64,000 bases of DNA. Source: Paenibacillus sp. OV219. Its GTDB lineage: Bacteria; Bacillota; Bacilli; Paenibacillales; Paenibacillaceae. Positions 36,364 through 44,395 of the stretch are shown here, one piece after another. The notes beneath the pieces are model-generated. The model was given only the letters and a program-made list of their open reading frames with translations. It was not told the origin of the DNA and ran no database searches. A program made the position numbers and the translations under genes. The stretch covers positions 620,001 through 684,000 of the forward strand of contig NZ_FOCJ01000001.1 of assembly GCF_900110075.1 (NCBI RefSeq), in the 5' to 3' direction. Numbering within the stretch: position 1 is the stretch's first letter; each line of letters starts with the position of its first letter.

Positions 36364-37167
36364 ATGGACGGAAGAGACTGGGGACTATTTTTACAGCCAT
36401 ATGAGCAAGCAGTAGAAGAATTGAAGGTCAAGCTAAAGACGTTGCGTACGGAACTGAAGAATCGAGAAGCATATTCGCCGATGGAGTTCGTAACCGGGCG
36501 GGTAAAGCGTATTTCTTCCATATTGGAGAAAGCGAAGCGTTTATCCGTACCGATGGAGAAGATTGATACGGGGATTGAGGACATTGCGGGCATTCGCATT
36601 ATGTGTCAATTCGTCGATGATATTCACCGTGTTGCAGGGTTCATTCGTATGCGTAAAGATTTGAAGCTCGTATATGAAAAGGATTATATTACGAATTTCA
36701 AAGAAAGCGGCTATCGCAGCTACCATATGATTGTCGAATATCCGGTTCAGACGGCGATTGGCCAGAAACATGTGCTGGCAGAAATTCAAATTCGTACGCT
36801 TGCGATGAATTTCTGGGCGACAATCGAACATTCGCTGAACTACAAATATAAAGAAAGCTTGCCCGACGTTGTGCGCGGCCGATTGAAGAAGGCAGCAGAA
36901 GCAGCATCCGTGCTTGATGCGGAGATGTCGAGCATTCGCAACGAAATATTGGATGCACAGCGGGAATTTGAAGAGAAATCGAATATGTTCTCGAGCGTAT
37001 TGAGTGATATTCAAGAGCTGTATTTCTTCCATCGCGTACGCGAGGCGGTACAGTTCCAGCTGCGATTCAACGAGCTGTGGGAGCAAGAGGATACATTCGG
37101 TATCCGTATGCTGTCAGATGAAATCAGATCGTCCCTTTACAGAGCGAAGAAGGGCGGTACGACATAA
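36364..37167 (+). CDS. relQ: Small alarmone synthetase RelQ (YjbM)
   Basis: A 267-residue (p)ppGpp synthetase. The N terminus (FLQPYEQAVEELKVKLK) closely resembles B. subtilis YjbM. Synthetase motifs include DIAGIRIMCQFVDDI, FKESGYRSYHMIVEYP and AEIQIRTLAMNFWATIEHSLNYK; no HD hydrolase domain is present. YjbM is about 211 residues, so this protein has a C-terminal extension of roughly 55 residues containing ELYFFHRVREAVQFQLRF. It follows pyrD closely and abuts the DUF309 gene without a gap. Confidence 0.93.
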   Translation: MDGRDWGLFLQPYEQAVEELKVKLKTLRTELKNREAYSPMEFVTGRVKRISSILEKAKRLSVPMEKIDTGIEDIAGIRIMCQFVDDIHRVAGFIRMRKDLKLVYEKDYITNFKESGYRSYHMIVEYPVQTAIGQKHVLAEIQIRTLAMNFWATIEHSLNYKYKESLPDVVRGRLKKAAEAASVLDAEMSSIRNEILDAQREFEEKSNMFSSVLSDIQELYFFHRVREAVQFQLRFNELWEQEDTFGIRMLSDEIRSSLYRAKKGGTT

Positions 37168-37608
37168 ATGGCGGTGCATGGAGAGCGTTCATATGATGAG
37201 CGGTTTGTCCATTTTGTCGTGCTGTTTAACGTGGATCTCGATTACTTTGAATGCCATGAGGTGATGGAGGAGCTGTGGCTTGAAGAAGGCCGCAATCTCC
37301 TTTATCAAGGGCTGCTGCAGGCTGCAGTTGGCCTTCATCATTGGCGCAATGACAATTTCTCGGGAGCCGTTAAGCTGTTCAACCAAGCACTGCAGAAGCT
37401 GGTGCATTATCCCGATGCCAAGATGGGCCTTGATCTTCGGCAGCTTCGTATTGATGTGGCGAGAAGTCTGACTTTGCTAGGCAGCGGTGCGGATCCTCGT
37501 CCAGCCTTCGTTCCCTTCGAGGTTGTCGTAGAGGATGATCAGCTGCGTCTGCTGGCGAAAGCGCTTGCGGAAATTCCGCTTGAATTGCGTCTTCATGAAG
37601 GAGATTAG
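37168..37608 (+). CDS. DUF309 protein
   Basis: A 146-residue protein with the DUF309 signature F-x-C-H-E-V-M-E-E-L-W (residues 27-37) and LLQAAVGLHHWRNDNFSGA. Family members are small helical proteins of unknown function, and the conserved histidine and glutamates suggest a metal site. It starts at the base after the relQ stop codon, so it is in the same operon. The C-terminal half is shorter on conserved residues. Confidence 0.85.
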   Translation: MAVHGERSYDERFVHFVVLFNVDLDYFECHEVMEELWLEEGRNLLYQGLLQAAVGLHHWRNDNFSGAVKLFNQALQKLVHYPDAKMGLDLRQLRIDVARSLTLLGSGADPRPAFVPFEVVVEDDQLRLLAKALAEIPLELRLHEGD

Positions 37609-37642
37609 ATCCCTTGTCCCGAGTCCGGGGCAGGGATTTTTT
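37609..37642 (+). terminator. Terminator of the pyrD-relQ-DUF309 operon
   Basis: ATCCCTTGTCCC pairs with GGGGCAGGGAT over a six-base loop and runs into Ts, starting at the base after the stop codon. Confidence 0.85.
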
Positions 37643-37666
37643 GTTCCCTTGAAACGTTAGCTTGGG

Positions 37667-37696
37667 TTGGTCAATAGAGCGGACTTATTATACAAT
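37667..37696 (+). promoter_or_regulatory. Candidate sigma-A promoter
   Basis: TTGGTC (37667-37672) and TACAAT (37691-37696) are 18 bases apart, about 40 bases before the pseudouridine synthase start. Confidence 0.5.
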
Positions 37697-37735
37697 AGGA
37701 TGAAGTGCGTAAGACGTCTGGAGGAAATGAATGAC

Positions 37736-38479
37736 ATGGCAAAACGAATGCGGCTGGATAAGCTGCTGTCTAATATGGGCTTTGGAACGCGCAGTGAGAT
37801 TCGCAAGGTTGTCAAGCAAGGACGGGTTACTGTCGATGGCGTGATTGTAAAAGATTTCGGGATGCTGCTGGACCCGGAAGCTCAAACGGTTATGTTCGAT
37901 GATGAAACGGTTATATACAAGGATACGATCTATGTCATGCTGAATAAGCCTCAGGGAGTCATCTCCGCGACAGAGGACAAGCGTGAGCGGACAGTGCTTG
38001 ATCTGCTCGACCCAGAGGATCAGGTACTGCAGCCATTCCCTGTTGGCAGGCTCGACAAGGACACCGAAGGTCTGCTGCTTCTAACGAATGACGGGAAGCT
38101 TGCCCATGAGCTGCTGTCGCCGAAGAAGCATGTGCCGAAGACGTATGAAGCGCTTGTGCATGGTGATGTTGATGCGAGTGACCAGGATGCTTTTGCACAA
38201 GGTGTTACGCTTGAGGATGGTTACGAGACGATGCCGGCGAAGCTTATCATTGGCGAGAAAGAGAGCCGTGAGGATGGCGTCTACAGCAGCATCACGCTAA
38301 CGATTCATGAAGGCAAATTCCATCAAGTGAAGCGGATGTTCGAGTCCGTCGGCAAGAAGGTCGTTTATTTGCGCAGGATTTCGATGGGACCACTTCTCCT
38401 TGACGAGTCGCTTCCGCTTGGCGCATATCGCCCGCTTACAGAGGCGGAGCTGGAATCGCTTCAAAATGCGCACCGTTAG
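37736..38479 (+). CDS. RsuA-family 16S rRNA pseudouridine synthase
   Basis: A 247-residue enzyme with an N-terminal S4 RNA-binding domain (about residues 4-60, MRLDKLLSNMGFGTRSEIRK) and a pseudouridine synthase domain with the catalytic aspartate in VGRLDKDTEGLLLLTNDG. By family it should modify U516 of 16S rRNA, but RluB/RluE-type targets in 23S rRNA cannot be excluded. The ATG at 37736 follows GGAGG by 11 bases and is downstream of the promoter; the upstream in-frame start at 37667 would lie in the -35 box. Confidence 0.9.
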   Translation: MAKRMRLDKLLSNMGFGTRSEIRKVVKQGRVTVDGVIVKDFGMLLDPEAQTVMFDDETVIYKDTIYVMLNKPQGVISATEDKRERTVLDLLDPEDQVLQPFPVGRLDKDTEGLLLLTNDGKLAHELLSPKKHVPKTYEALVHGDVDASDQDAFAQGVTLEDGYETMPAKLIIGEKESREDGVYSSITLTIHEGKFHQVKRMFESVGKKVVYLRRISMGPLLLDESLPLGAYRPLTEAELESLQNAHR

Positions 38480-38510
38480 TGTAGTGGTAGTGTAGTGTAG
38501 GATAGGACAC

Positions 38511-38534
38511 AGAGATAGAGATAGAGATAGAGAT
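38511..38534 (+). repeat. Hexanucleotide tandem repeat (AGAGAT)4
   Basis: Four perfect copies of AGAGAT lie in the 72-base gap before the HAD gene, 17 bases before its start codon. Just upstream is a less regular repeat of GTAGTG/GTGTAG units (38479-38500). Such purine-rich repeats next to a ribosome site could vary in copy number. Confidence 0.9.
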
Positions 38535-38551
38535 AGGATGGTGGGAGAGAA

Positions 38552-39355
38552 ATGAGCAAACTGAACTATGATTTAATTGCGCTAGATATTGATGGGACGC
38601 TGTTAACCGATGACCATGTGCTGACAGAAGGTGTACGTGAGGCTGTGCGAGAAGCGGCCAGTCTTGGCGCGGAGATCGTGCTATGCACGGGGCGAGGCCC
38701 TGGCTCTGCGCTTCCGGTGCTGGATGCGCTCGGATTGTCCGGCACGATGATTACGCATAATGGAGCCGCGACGATCGACGCCGCTAGTCGTGAGGTTCTG
38801 CACCAATATAGCATTGACGCGCATGAAATAGCACGGTTCCGCGATTACTGCAAGAATAGCGAATTGCACTATGACTTTAATACGGCCTTCCAGATGTTGA
38901 TCGACGGCATTACGCCGGAAGCGGAAGAGATGTACAAGATGTTTGAGGCGAAGCCGGTCATGCGCAGCGCGAATGAGCCGTTGCCGAATGATCTCGTAAA
39001 GTTCACATTATTTGGAGAAAAAGCCGACCTTGATCGTGTTGAAGCAGAATGGAACGGCTGGACTCACGGCCTGTCGCATATCCGCAGTGGTGAATTTTTT
39101 ATTGATGTGATGCATAAAGAAGCAAGTAAGGGAACAGCGCTGCGTCAGCTCGCGCTCGCAAGAGGCATTGACCCGAGCCGTGTCATGGCGATCGGCAATT
39201 ATTTTAACGATCTGGGGATGCTTGAATTCGCAGGCCTGGGCATCGCAGTAGCGAATTCGCCCGATGGCGTCAAGGAAGCGGCAGATCAGGTGACACTCTC
39301 CAACGAAGAAGACGGCGTCGCTCATGCCCTCTATACGTATGCATGGCAGCGCTAG
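38552..39355 (+). CDS. HAD-superfamily Cof-type phosphatase
   Basis: A 267-residue Cof/IIB-type HAD hydrolase. Motif I is ALDIDGTLLT with the nucleophile and acid aspartates, motif II is LCTGRGP, the lysine is in HKEASKGTALRQL, and motif IV is IGNYFNDLGML. The last has asparagine where many relatives have the first aspartate of GD; this variant is also seen in other Firmicute Cof proteins. Substrates are usually sugar or nucleotide phosphates. The ATG has GTGGGAGAG upstream, next to the hexanucleotide repeat. Confidence 0.9.
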   Translation: MSKLNYDLIALDIDGTLLTDDHVLTEGVREAVREAASLGAEIVLCTGRGPGSALPVLDALGLSGTMITHNGAATIDAASREVLHQYSIDAHEIARFRDYCKNSELHYDFNTAFQMLIDGITPEAEEMYKMFEAKPVMRSANEPLPNDLVKFTLFGEKADLDRVEAEWNGWTHGLSHIRSGEFFIDVMHKEASKGTALRQLALARGIDPSRVMAIGNYFNDLGMLEFAGLGIAVANSPDGVKEAADQVTLSNEEDGVAHALYTYAWQR

Positions 39356-39362
39356 GAAACCG

Positions 39363-39399
39363 AAAAACCGTCGAGAGGTCAAGCCTCTCGACGGTTTTT
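39363..39399. terminator. Strong bidirectional terminator
   Basis: A 16-base-pair perfect stem (AAAAACCGTCGAGAGG with CCTCTCGACGGTTTTT) lies between the convergent HAD and YjcZ-type genes. It has T runs in both directions. Confidence 0.95.
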
Positions 39400-39424
39400 G
39401 CAATATCGGATCAGAGGATGTTGT

Positions 39425-39517
39425 TTACAGGAACAATCCGCGGGTTACGATGACCAGCAGGATAAACAACACCAAGATCACGCCAGCAGAAGTGAAACCA
39501 CCGTGCATACCGGACAT
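39425..39517 (-). CDS. YjcZ-family sporulation peptide
   Basis: A 30-residue peptide, MSGMHGGFTSAGVILVLFIL at the N terminus and then LVIVTRGLFL. This is the tiny single-helix YjcZ/YoaR-type spore coat-associated family (glycine-rich start followed by VLFILLVIV). The ATG has an excellent GGGAGGAAG upstream. It marks the organism as a likely spore former. Confidence 0.85.
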   Translation of the reverse strand: MSGMHGGFTSAGVILVLFILLVIVTRGLFL

Positions 39518-39856
39518 GCAACTTCCTCCCTTGAAAGGTATTTCCGGTGCCCTGGCTGCGATTAACCATTATGTTCGGCACCCGGTATACAACATAGTAT
39601 GAAAAACAGGGCTAAACGATTGGACAGATGTCCCGTTGCATTTACAATTAGGCACTTGTATGAGGAAGGATGTCCCGAATATGAGATGATTGCCGGGGAG
39701 TGATTTGCCACGGAGTTCCCGCCTATAGCCGAATGCCTTATCTATGACTGAGCTGTGCTGGAGGTACTGGACTGGATACAAAAGGGAAAAGATCGCCTGA
39801 TGTCGAATGGGTAGAGAAATTGAGGTAATGGAAGCAGGATTAGGGGGAGGTCGAAG
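39518..39856. other. Intergenic region, no further gene seen
   Basis: About 340 bases between the YjcZ-type gene and the broken GNAT gene. Besides the spore gene's ribosome site and possible -10 box I see no convincing reading frame, structured RNA or repeat. Confidence 0.5.
39595..39601 (-). promoter_or_regulatory. Candidate forespore (sigma-G-like) -10 box
   Basis: CATACTA on the minus strand equals the sigma-G -10 consensus and lies 78 bases before the YjcZ-type gene. No good -35 TGAATA is seen at the right distance, so this is weak. Confidence 0.25.
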
Positions 39857-40367
39857 ATGGGTGAAACCATAATAAGAACGGAAGCAGACGCGGATTATGC
39901 CATCGTTCGCGTAGTGAATTATAGTGCGTTCGGCAACCGAGATGATGAGGCGGATTTGGTCGAGCGCATCCGAGCGTCAGCGGAGTTCCTTCCCGAGCTG
40001 TCGCTTGTGGCGGAGCAAGGCGGCAGTATCGTAGGTCATTTGCTAATCAGTAAAGCTTCTATAGAAAGCGGGAGTGCTCGTACTTGCTCCAATAGCTGTG
40101 CTTCCTGCTTATCAGAGGCAAGGTGTGGGTGGAGAGCTTATGCGAGAAGGGATGAAGAGGAGTATAGCACTAGGCTATCCAGCTGTTCTGCTTATTGGAC
40201 ATCCGACCTATTATCCTAAATATGGCTTTATACCTGCGAGCAGCTTAGGCATAGAGCTTAAACAATTTCCGGTGCCCGATGAAGTGTTCATGGCCTTCGA
40301 GCTTCATGATGGCGCGCTTAACGGGGTTGTTGGCGAGTTAAAATATCCGTCGGCCTTCTCAGGCTAA
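39857..40367 (+). pseudogene. GNAT acetyltransferase broken by a frameshift
   Basis: Two overlapping frames together make one GNAT protein of about 170 residues. The first (from ATG 39857, good AGGGGGAGG site) supplies the N-terminal half up to GGSIVGHLLISKASIESG; the second frame, one base further on, continues VLVLAPIAVLPAYQRQGVGG with the acetyl-CoA loop (QRQGVGG) and runs to 40367. The switch must occur between about 40064 and 40080 (AAAGCGGGAGTGC). A one-base insertion, a sequencing error or a recent mutation would explain it. Its closest type is the YhbS-like acetyltransferase. Confidence 0.85.
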
Positions 40368-40389
40368 CGGTGGTACGAGGAGCAAAGCG

Positions 40390-40845
40390 ATGGTTACGGT
40401 CGAGACAGTAGTGAGAATCAACGCGCCACTCGAGCACTGCTTCGATCTGGCACGAAATATAGATGTGCATACCCGCACGGTTTGGCCGCATACGAAGGAG
40501 CTTGCCGTTGCCGGTGTTACAACCGGACATATCGGGCTTGGTGAGACGGTTACGTTCGAAGCGACACATCTTGGCGTGAGGCAGCGGCTGACGTCACGAA
40601 TAACGGATTTTCGTGCTCCACATTATTTTGTGGATGAAATGCAGCGGGGCGCTTTCAAATACTTGCGGCATGAGCATCATTTTGAACGAGTGGATGGGAT
40701 GACGCTCATGCGAGACCGGTTAACATTCTCCGCACCGCTAGGTGTCATTGGCTGGATTGTCGAACGGGCCGTCTTGCGTAGGTATATGAGGAGCTTCCTT
40801 ATGTATCGCAATGAACAAATGAAGGTGCTGGCAGAAAGAAACTAG
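40390..40845 (+). CDS. SRPBCC-family protein
   Basis: A 151-residue START/Bet v1-like fold protein: an N-terminal strand (VETVVRINAPLEHCFDLARNI), a long beta sheet, and a C-terminal helix (RAVLRRYMRSFLMYRNEQMKVL). Such proteins bind hydrophobic ligands in a deep cavity, and the typical cyclase/dehydrase label is by fold only. ATG with GAGGAGC upstream. It lies between the broken GNAT and an alpha/beta hydrolase gene, in the same orientation. Confidence 0.82.
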   Translation: MVTVETVVRINAPLEHCFDLARNIDVHTRTVWPHTKELAVAGVTTGHIGLGETVTFEATHLGVRQRLTSRITDFRAPHYFVDEMQRGAFKYLRHEHHFERVDGMTLMRDRLTFSAPLGVIGWIVERAVLRRYMRSFLMYRNEQMKVLAERN

Positions 40846-40863
40846 CCAAGGAGATGATAGGCA

Positions 40864-41607
40864 ATGAACATGGAGCATCTTTCTAGTCATGTTAATAACA
40901 AAGGTGTCCTTATTCATTATTTGGATTCGATTCAAGCTGCTGATCCTAGGCTGACTCCGCTGCTCATTTGTCCGGGCCTGTCGGAGACGGCCGAAGAATA
41001 TGCGGACTTGCTAGAGTATCTGCTTCCTCGGAGATGTGTTGCGCTTTCTTTCAGAGGCAGAGGCGGGAGTGATACTCCAATGAGCGGATATAATCTGGAT
41101 TCGCATCTTGCTGACTTGGAAGGTGTAATCCGCGCAGCTGGCTTAGAGCGATTCCATCTATTCGCGCATTCAAGAGGCGCCTCTTACGCACTGGGATATG
41201 TACAGCAGCAATGTCAGATCGGCAGTTCGTCAGTCGTTTCACTGATTCTCAGTGATTACCCACCGGAGCATCGCCAAATGCCTGAAGACTGGGCGAACGA
41301 TTATATAACGAATTATCTCATTCCGTTCGAGCGAACAGCCAATATCCGTCCAGAAGCAGTGTGGGGCATCCAACATGAAGCGAAACAGATTGCACTCACC
41401 GCACCGCTAGACACCGTGCATAATGCGCTGATTTTAAGAGGAGCGCTAGAGGACTCGCTGCTAAGTGACACGGACACGGAGAAGTATAATTCGATGTTCA
41501 CGCATTGCCGAGTAGAAGTGCTTGAGCAGTCTGGTCATAACTTGATGGATAATGAGCGAGAGGGTTGCTTCCGGTTGATTCGCGGCTTCCTTGACGAGAA
41601 GATTTAG
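40864..41607 (+). CDS. Alpha/beta hydrolase
   Basis: A 247-residue alpha/beta hydrolase. The oxyanion region is LLICPGLSETAEEY, the nucleophile elbow is FAHSRGASYALGY (serine in a H-S-R-G rather than the classical G-x-S-x-G context), and the catalytic histidine is in EQSGHNLMDNE. The acid residue is probably D or E near ALEDS or EVLEQ. The substrate cannot be told. AAGGAG upstream of ATG 40864; a small membrane protein gene follows closely. Confidence 0.85.
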   Translation: MNMEHLSSHVNNKGVLIHYLDSIQAADPRLTPLLICPGLSETAEEYADLLEYLLPRRCVALSFRGRGGSDTPMSGYNLDSHLADLEGVIRAAGLERFHLFAHSRGASYALGYVQQQCQIGSSSVVSLILSDYPPEHRQMPEDWANDYITNYLIPFERTANIRPEAVWGIQHEAKQIALTAPLDTVHNALILRGALEDSLLSDTDTEKYNSMFTHCRVEVLEQSGHNLMDNEREGCFRLIRGFLDEKI

Positions 41608-41623
41608 AAGGAGACGATTGAAC

Positions 41624-41779
41624 ATGAGCGTTGTCATCGTCATTATGCTAGGCATCATTATCATATTGCTGCTTGAAATCAACAGTAAACTACCGAAAAA
41701 AGATCCAGGCAAGGAAGCGTTAGCCCGTGACATGCAGCTTAGGCAGAGCGGAGAGGATTATCCTTCCAGCGAAGTCTGA
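41624..41779 (+). CDS. 51-residue single-span membrane protein
   Basis: A small protein that starts with a transmembrane helix (SVVIVIMLGIIIILLLEI) followed by a charged tail (NSKLPKKDPGKEALARDMQL). AAGGAGA lies 11 bases before the ATG. It fills the gap between the hydrolase and the FMN-binding protein and overlaps neither. The function is unknown; its shape fits a membrane anchor or small regulator. Confidence 0.7.
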   Translation: MSVVIVIMLGIIIILLLEINSKLPKKDPGKEALARDMQLRQSGEDYPSSEV

Positions 41780-41807
41780 GCTTACTATTATCCAAGAGGT
41801 GATTCAG

Positions 41808-42377
41808 ATGGGAACTGCTTATTCAACGATACTGCCAGAGCATGAACAATTTATCCGTGAGCAGAAGCTGTTCTTTGTCGGTACGGCAGCGCAGGAAGGG
41901 CATGTGAACTTATCTCCGAAAGGACATGATGCGTTCCGGATACTATCGCCGAACCAGGTCGCTTATCTGGATTTGACTGGAAGCGGCAACGAGACGAGCG
42001 CCCACTTGTCGGCAGTGAATCGCATTACATTCATGTTCGTTGCATTCGAAGGAAAGCCGCTCATTCTTAGGTTGTATGGAACTGGAAAAGTCATTCTTCC
42101 AAGTTCACCGGAGTGGGAAGACATTGCAGCGCATTTTAACCTCTATCCCGGCTACCGGCAAATTATCGTTTCAGACATTGATATTGTGAAAACCTCGTGC
42201 GGATTCAGCGTGCCCTACTATTCGTATGAGGGAGAACGCGACCTGCTGCTGAAATGGGCGACAAACCAAGGTGAGGAGAATTTAATCGATTATCGCAAAA
42301 GGAAAAATTCCGAGAGCATGGACGGCTTCGTCACGCCAATCGGCAAGGAGTTCGACGCCGATGGGAAGCTAGGTTAG
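41808..42377 (+). CDS. Pyridoxamine 5'-phosphate oxidase-fold protein
   Basis: A 189-residue split-barrel flavin- or F420-type protein. It has the start FVGTAAQEGHVNLSPKGHDAFRIL and GNETSAHLSAVNRITFMFVAFEGKPLILRLYGTG halves typical of the pyridox_oxidase family, and a C-terminal tail GLVTPIGKEF-like ending. Members bind FMN or heme; the reaction is unknown. The ATG at 41808 is supported by AAGAGGTGATTCAG directly upstream; a longer frame upstream overlaps the small membrane gene and is unlikely. Confidence 0.85.
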   Translation: MGTAYSTILPEHEQFIREQKLFFVGTAAQEGHVNLSPKGHDAFRILSPNQVAYLDLTGSGNETSAHLSAVNRITFMFVAFEGKPLILRLYGTGKVILPSSPEWEDIAAHFNLYPGYRQIIVSDIDIVKTSCGFSVPYYSYEGERDLLLKWATNQGEENLIDYRKRKNSESMDGFVTPIGKEFDADGKLG

Positions 42378-42414
42378 GTAGACTATCAAGCGCAAAGGAG
42401 GCGAAGTAACGAGC

Positions 42415-42981
42415 ATGCAAGCCGAAGAACGAATTCTAGAGCAAAGGCTGATCGATCTACTCCTGGAGCATGGATCACTCATGGATGAACTGCGTCTCGT
42501 GAGAAGCTTGCAGCTGCCTCAGTGCTACATCGCCGCCGGCTATATTCGCAATTATGTCTGGGATCGGATATGTGGCTATAGCGGCCGCTCTCTTCATGAT
42601 GACATCGACTTGGTGTACTACGACAGCACCCATCTCTCACCTGTGCGGGATCATGAGCTTGAACAATACCTCATCGCTGTTACAGGCAACCCAAAGTGGT
42701 CAGTTAAAAATCAAGCGAGAATGCATACTCGGAATGGAAATCCAATTCCTTATCAGTCCACCTCCGATGCGCTAAGCCGATGGCCGGAGATGGTCACTGC
42801 GATCGGAGTCCGATTGAGTGAAGAGGACCAGCTGGAGTTTTGCTGCCCACATGGACTTGTCGATCTGTTTGGGATGCGTGTACAGCGCAGCCCTTACTTC
42901 TCGGATCACGTTTATTATCTAGAGAGAATTTCGAGGAAAGCTTGGAATCAGCATTGGCCGAATTTGACCATTATCAGCTGA
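42415..42981 (+). CDS. Nucleotidyltransferase-fold protein (DUF925)
   Basis: A 188-residue protein of the DUF925 nucleotidyltransferase family. The active-site-like motif is AAGYIRNYVWD followed by SLHDDIDLVYYDS, with paired acidic residues for metal. The C-terminal part (CPHGLVDLFGMRVQRS) is characteristic of the family. The substrate is unknown. The ATG has AAAGGAGG upstream. Confidence 0.85.
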   Translation: MQAEERILEQRLIDLLLEHGSLMDELRLVRSLQLPQCYIAAGYIRNYVWDRICGYSGRSLHDDIDLVYYDSTHLSPVRDHELEQYLIAVTGNPKWSVKNQARMHTRNGNPIPYQSTSDALSRWPEMVTAIGVRLSEEDQLEFCCPHGLVDLFGMRVQRSPYFSDHVYYLERISRKAWNQHWPNLTIIS

Positions 42982-43079
42982 AATTTGATGGTGGGCGAGA
43001 CGTAGTTAAATCGGTTAAACTAGGATAGTGCAGCAAAGCCTAACAGGGCAACTAGAGAGTAGAAGGGTATGTCATTGTC

Positions 43080-43682
43080 ATGTTGGTTTGGAAAGGTATT
43101 GTTATTGGTTTATCGATCGCGGCCCCAGTAGGTCCGATCGGTGTATTATGCATGAAGAGAACAATTAATCAAGGCAGGCTGTACGGCTTCTTCGCCGGGC
43201 TAGGCGCTGCGACTGCAGATGGGTTATACGGCTTGATTGCCGCTTTTGGCTTCAATTTAATTACGAGCGGATTGCTCGCACAGCAGTTCTGGATTAGCCT
43301 CATAGGCGGTTTGTTTCTATGCTACTTAGGCATTCAGTCCATCCGTTCCAATGCCGCTCCTGGTGCGGAAGCGGTAAAGAGTCGTAACATAGCTACGGCT
43401 TACTTGACAACATTTCTACTGACGATAACGAACCCGATGACAATTCTGTCGTTCCTTGGCATTTTTGCGGGACTTCAAATAACTAGCGCAACAACGGGAG
43501 ATTCACTGCTGCTTGTGCTAGGCGTTTTCACAGGGTCGATGCTGTGGTGGCTGTTCCTCAGTGTTGTTATCGGCGCGTTCCGCAAGACGTTAAGCGGCGG
43601 AGCGATGAGGTGGATCAACCGGCTATCCGGGCTCGTACTGCTCGGATTTGGGATCGCCTCTATCTGGCATGTGATTAAGTAA
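43080..43682 (+). CDS. LysE-family amino acid exporter
   Basis: A 200-residue membrane protein with about six helices and the LysE/RhtB family signature near the N terminus, GLSIAAPVGPIGVLCMKRT. The second repeat starts with TFLLTITNPMTILSFLGIF. These proteins export basic amino acids, threonine, homoserine lactones or leucine; the substrate here is unknown. A weak Shine-Dalgarno (AAGGG) is 12 bases upstream. Confidence 0.88.
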   Translation: MLVWKGIVIGLSIAAPVGPIGVLCMKRTINQGRLYGFFAGLGAATADGLYGLIAAFGFNLITSGLLAQQFWISLIGGLFLCYLGIQSIRSNAAPGAEAVKSRNIATAYLTTFLLTITNPMTILSFLGIFAGLQITSATTGDSLLLVLGVFTGSMLWWLFLSVVIGAFRKTLSGGAMRWINRLSGLVLLGFGIASIWHVIK

Positions 43683-43703
43683 TAGCAAGAAGGATGAGAG
43701 ATA

Positions 43704-44285
43704 ATGACTGGACGTTCTGAACACGCGCCTACACTCCGCACGAAACGGCTTGTGCTGCGCACGATTGATGAGACGTTTGCGGAGCAAGCGCTGGATTTTG
43801 TGCTGCGTAACAGGGAAGCGCTCATCGAATGGGAGCCTGCAAGAAGTAAAGAGTATTACACATTAGACGTTCAGAAGCGGTTCATCTTGGATGATTTGCA
43901 TGGTGTCCGCAGTGGGCAAATCGCGAAGTTCTGGTTCAGTGAATCGGATCAGCCAGGCGCTCCACTGCTCGGCACGGTTACGCTGAATAATATTGTGAAA
44001 GGCGCGTTTCAGTCCTGCCATCTCGGATACCGGACAGATGCAGCTGTGCGCGGTAAAGGTTATATGACCGAAGCACTTGCACAAGTAATCAGTTATGCTT
44101 GGAAAGAGTTGAATTTGCACCGGATTGAAGCGAATATTATGCCCCGTAACGCAGCTTCGCTGAAGGTTGTAGAGAAGCTGGGCTTTAAGCACGAGGGAGT
44201 AGCCCGTGACTATTTGCGTATTAATGGCAAATGGGAGGATCACATCCACATGGTGCTGCTCAATCAGGCGTGGGAAGAACGGTGA
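43704..44285 (+). CDS. GNAT acetyltransferase (RimJ/RimL type)
   Basis: A 193-residue acetyltransferase. The start LRTKRLVLRTIDETFAEQALDF and the acetyl-CoA-binding stretch AVRGKGYMTEALAQVISYAW are those of the ribosomal-protein acetyltransferase branch, with the later HRIEANIMPRNAASLKVVEKLGF motif. The acceptor could be a ribosomal protein, a small amine or an antibiotic. AAGGATGAG upstream of ATG 43704. Second of the GNAT genes in this stretch. Confidence 0.88.
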   Translation: MTGRSEHAPTLRTKRLVLRTIDETFAEQALDFVLRNREALIEWEPARSKEYYTLDVQKRFILDDLHGVRSGQIAKFWFSESDQPGAPLLGTVTLNNIVKGAFQSCHLGYRTDAAVRGKGYMTEALAQVISYAWKELNLHRIEANIMPRNAASLKVVEKLGFKHEGVARDYLRINGKWEDHIHMVLLNQAWEER

Positions 44286-44395
44286 GCCTAGTCTTCAGCT
44301 TTATTTGATGCGGATATTTCAGAACCTCATAGGATCGTGGTAAACTATAGGTTATATTCATTTTTGCTTTAAACGGAAGGTGAGTGCAGCTAGAC

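Noticed and set aside
38552-39355. Loss of HAD activity from GN instead of GD in motif IV
   Set aside because: The second aspartate of the motif is kept and the same variant occurs in other Firmicute Cof-type proteins, so loss of function is not supported.
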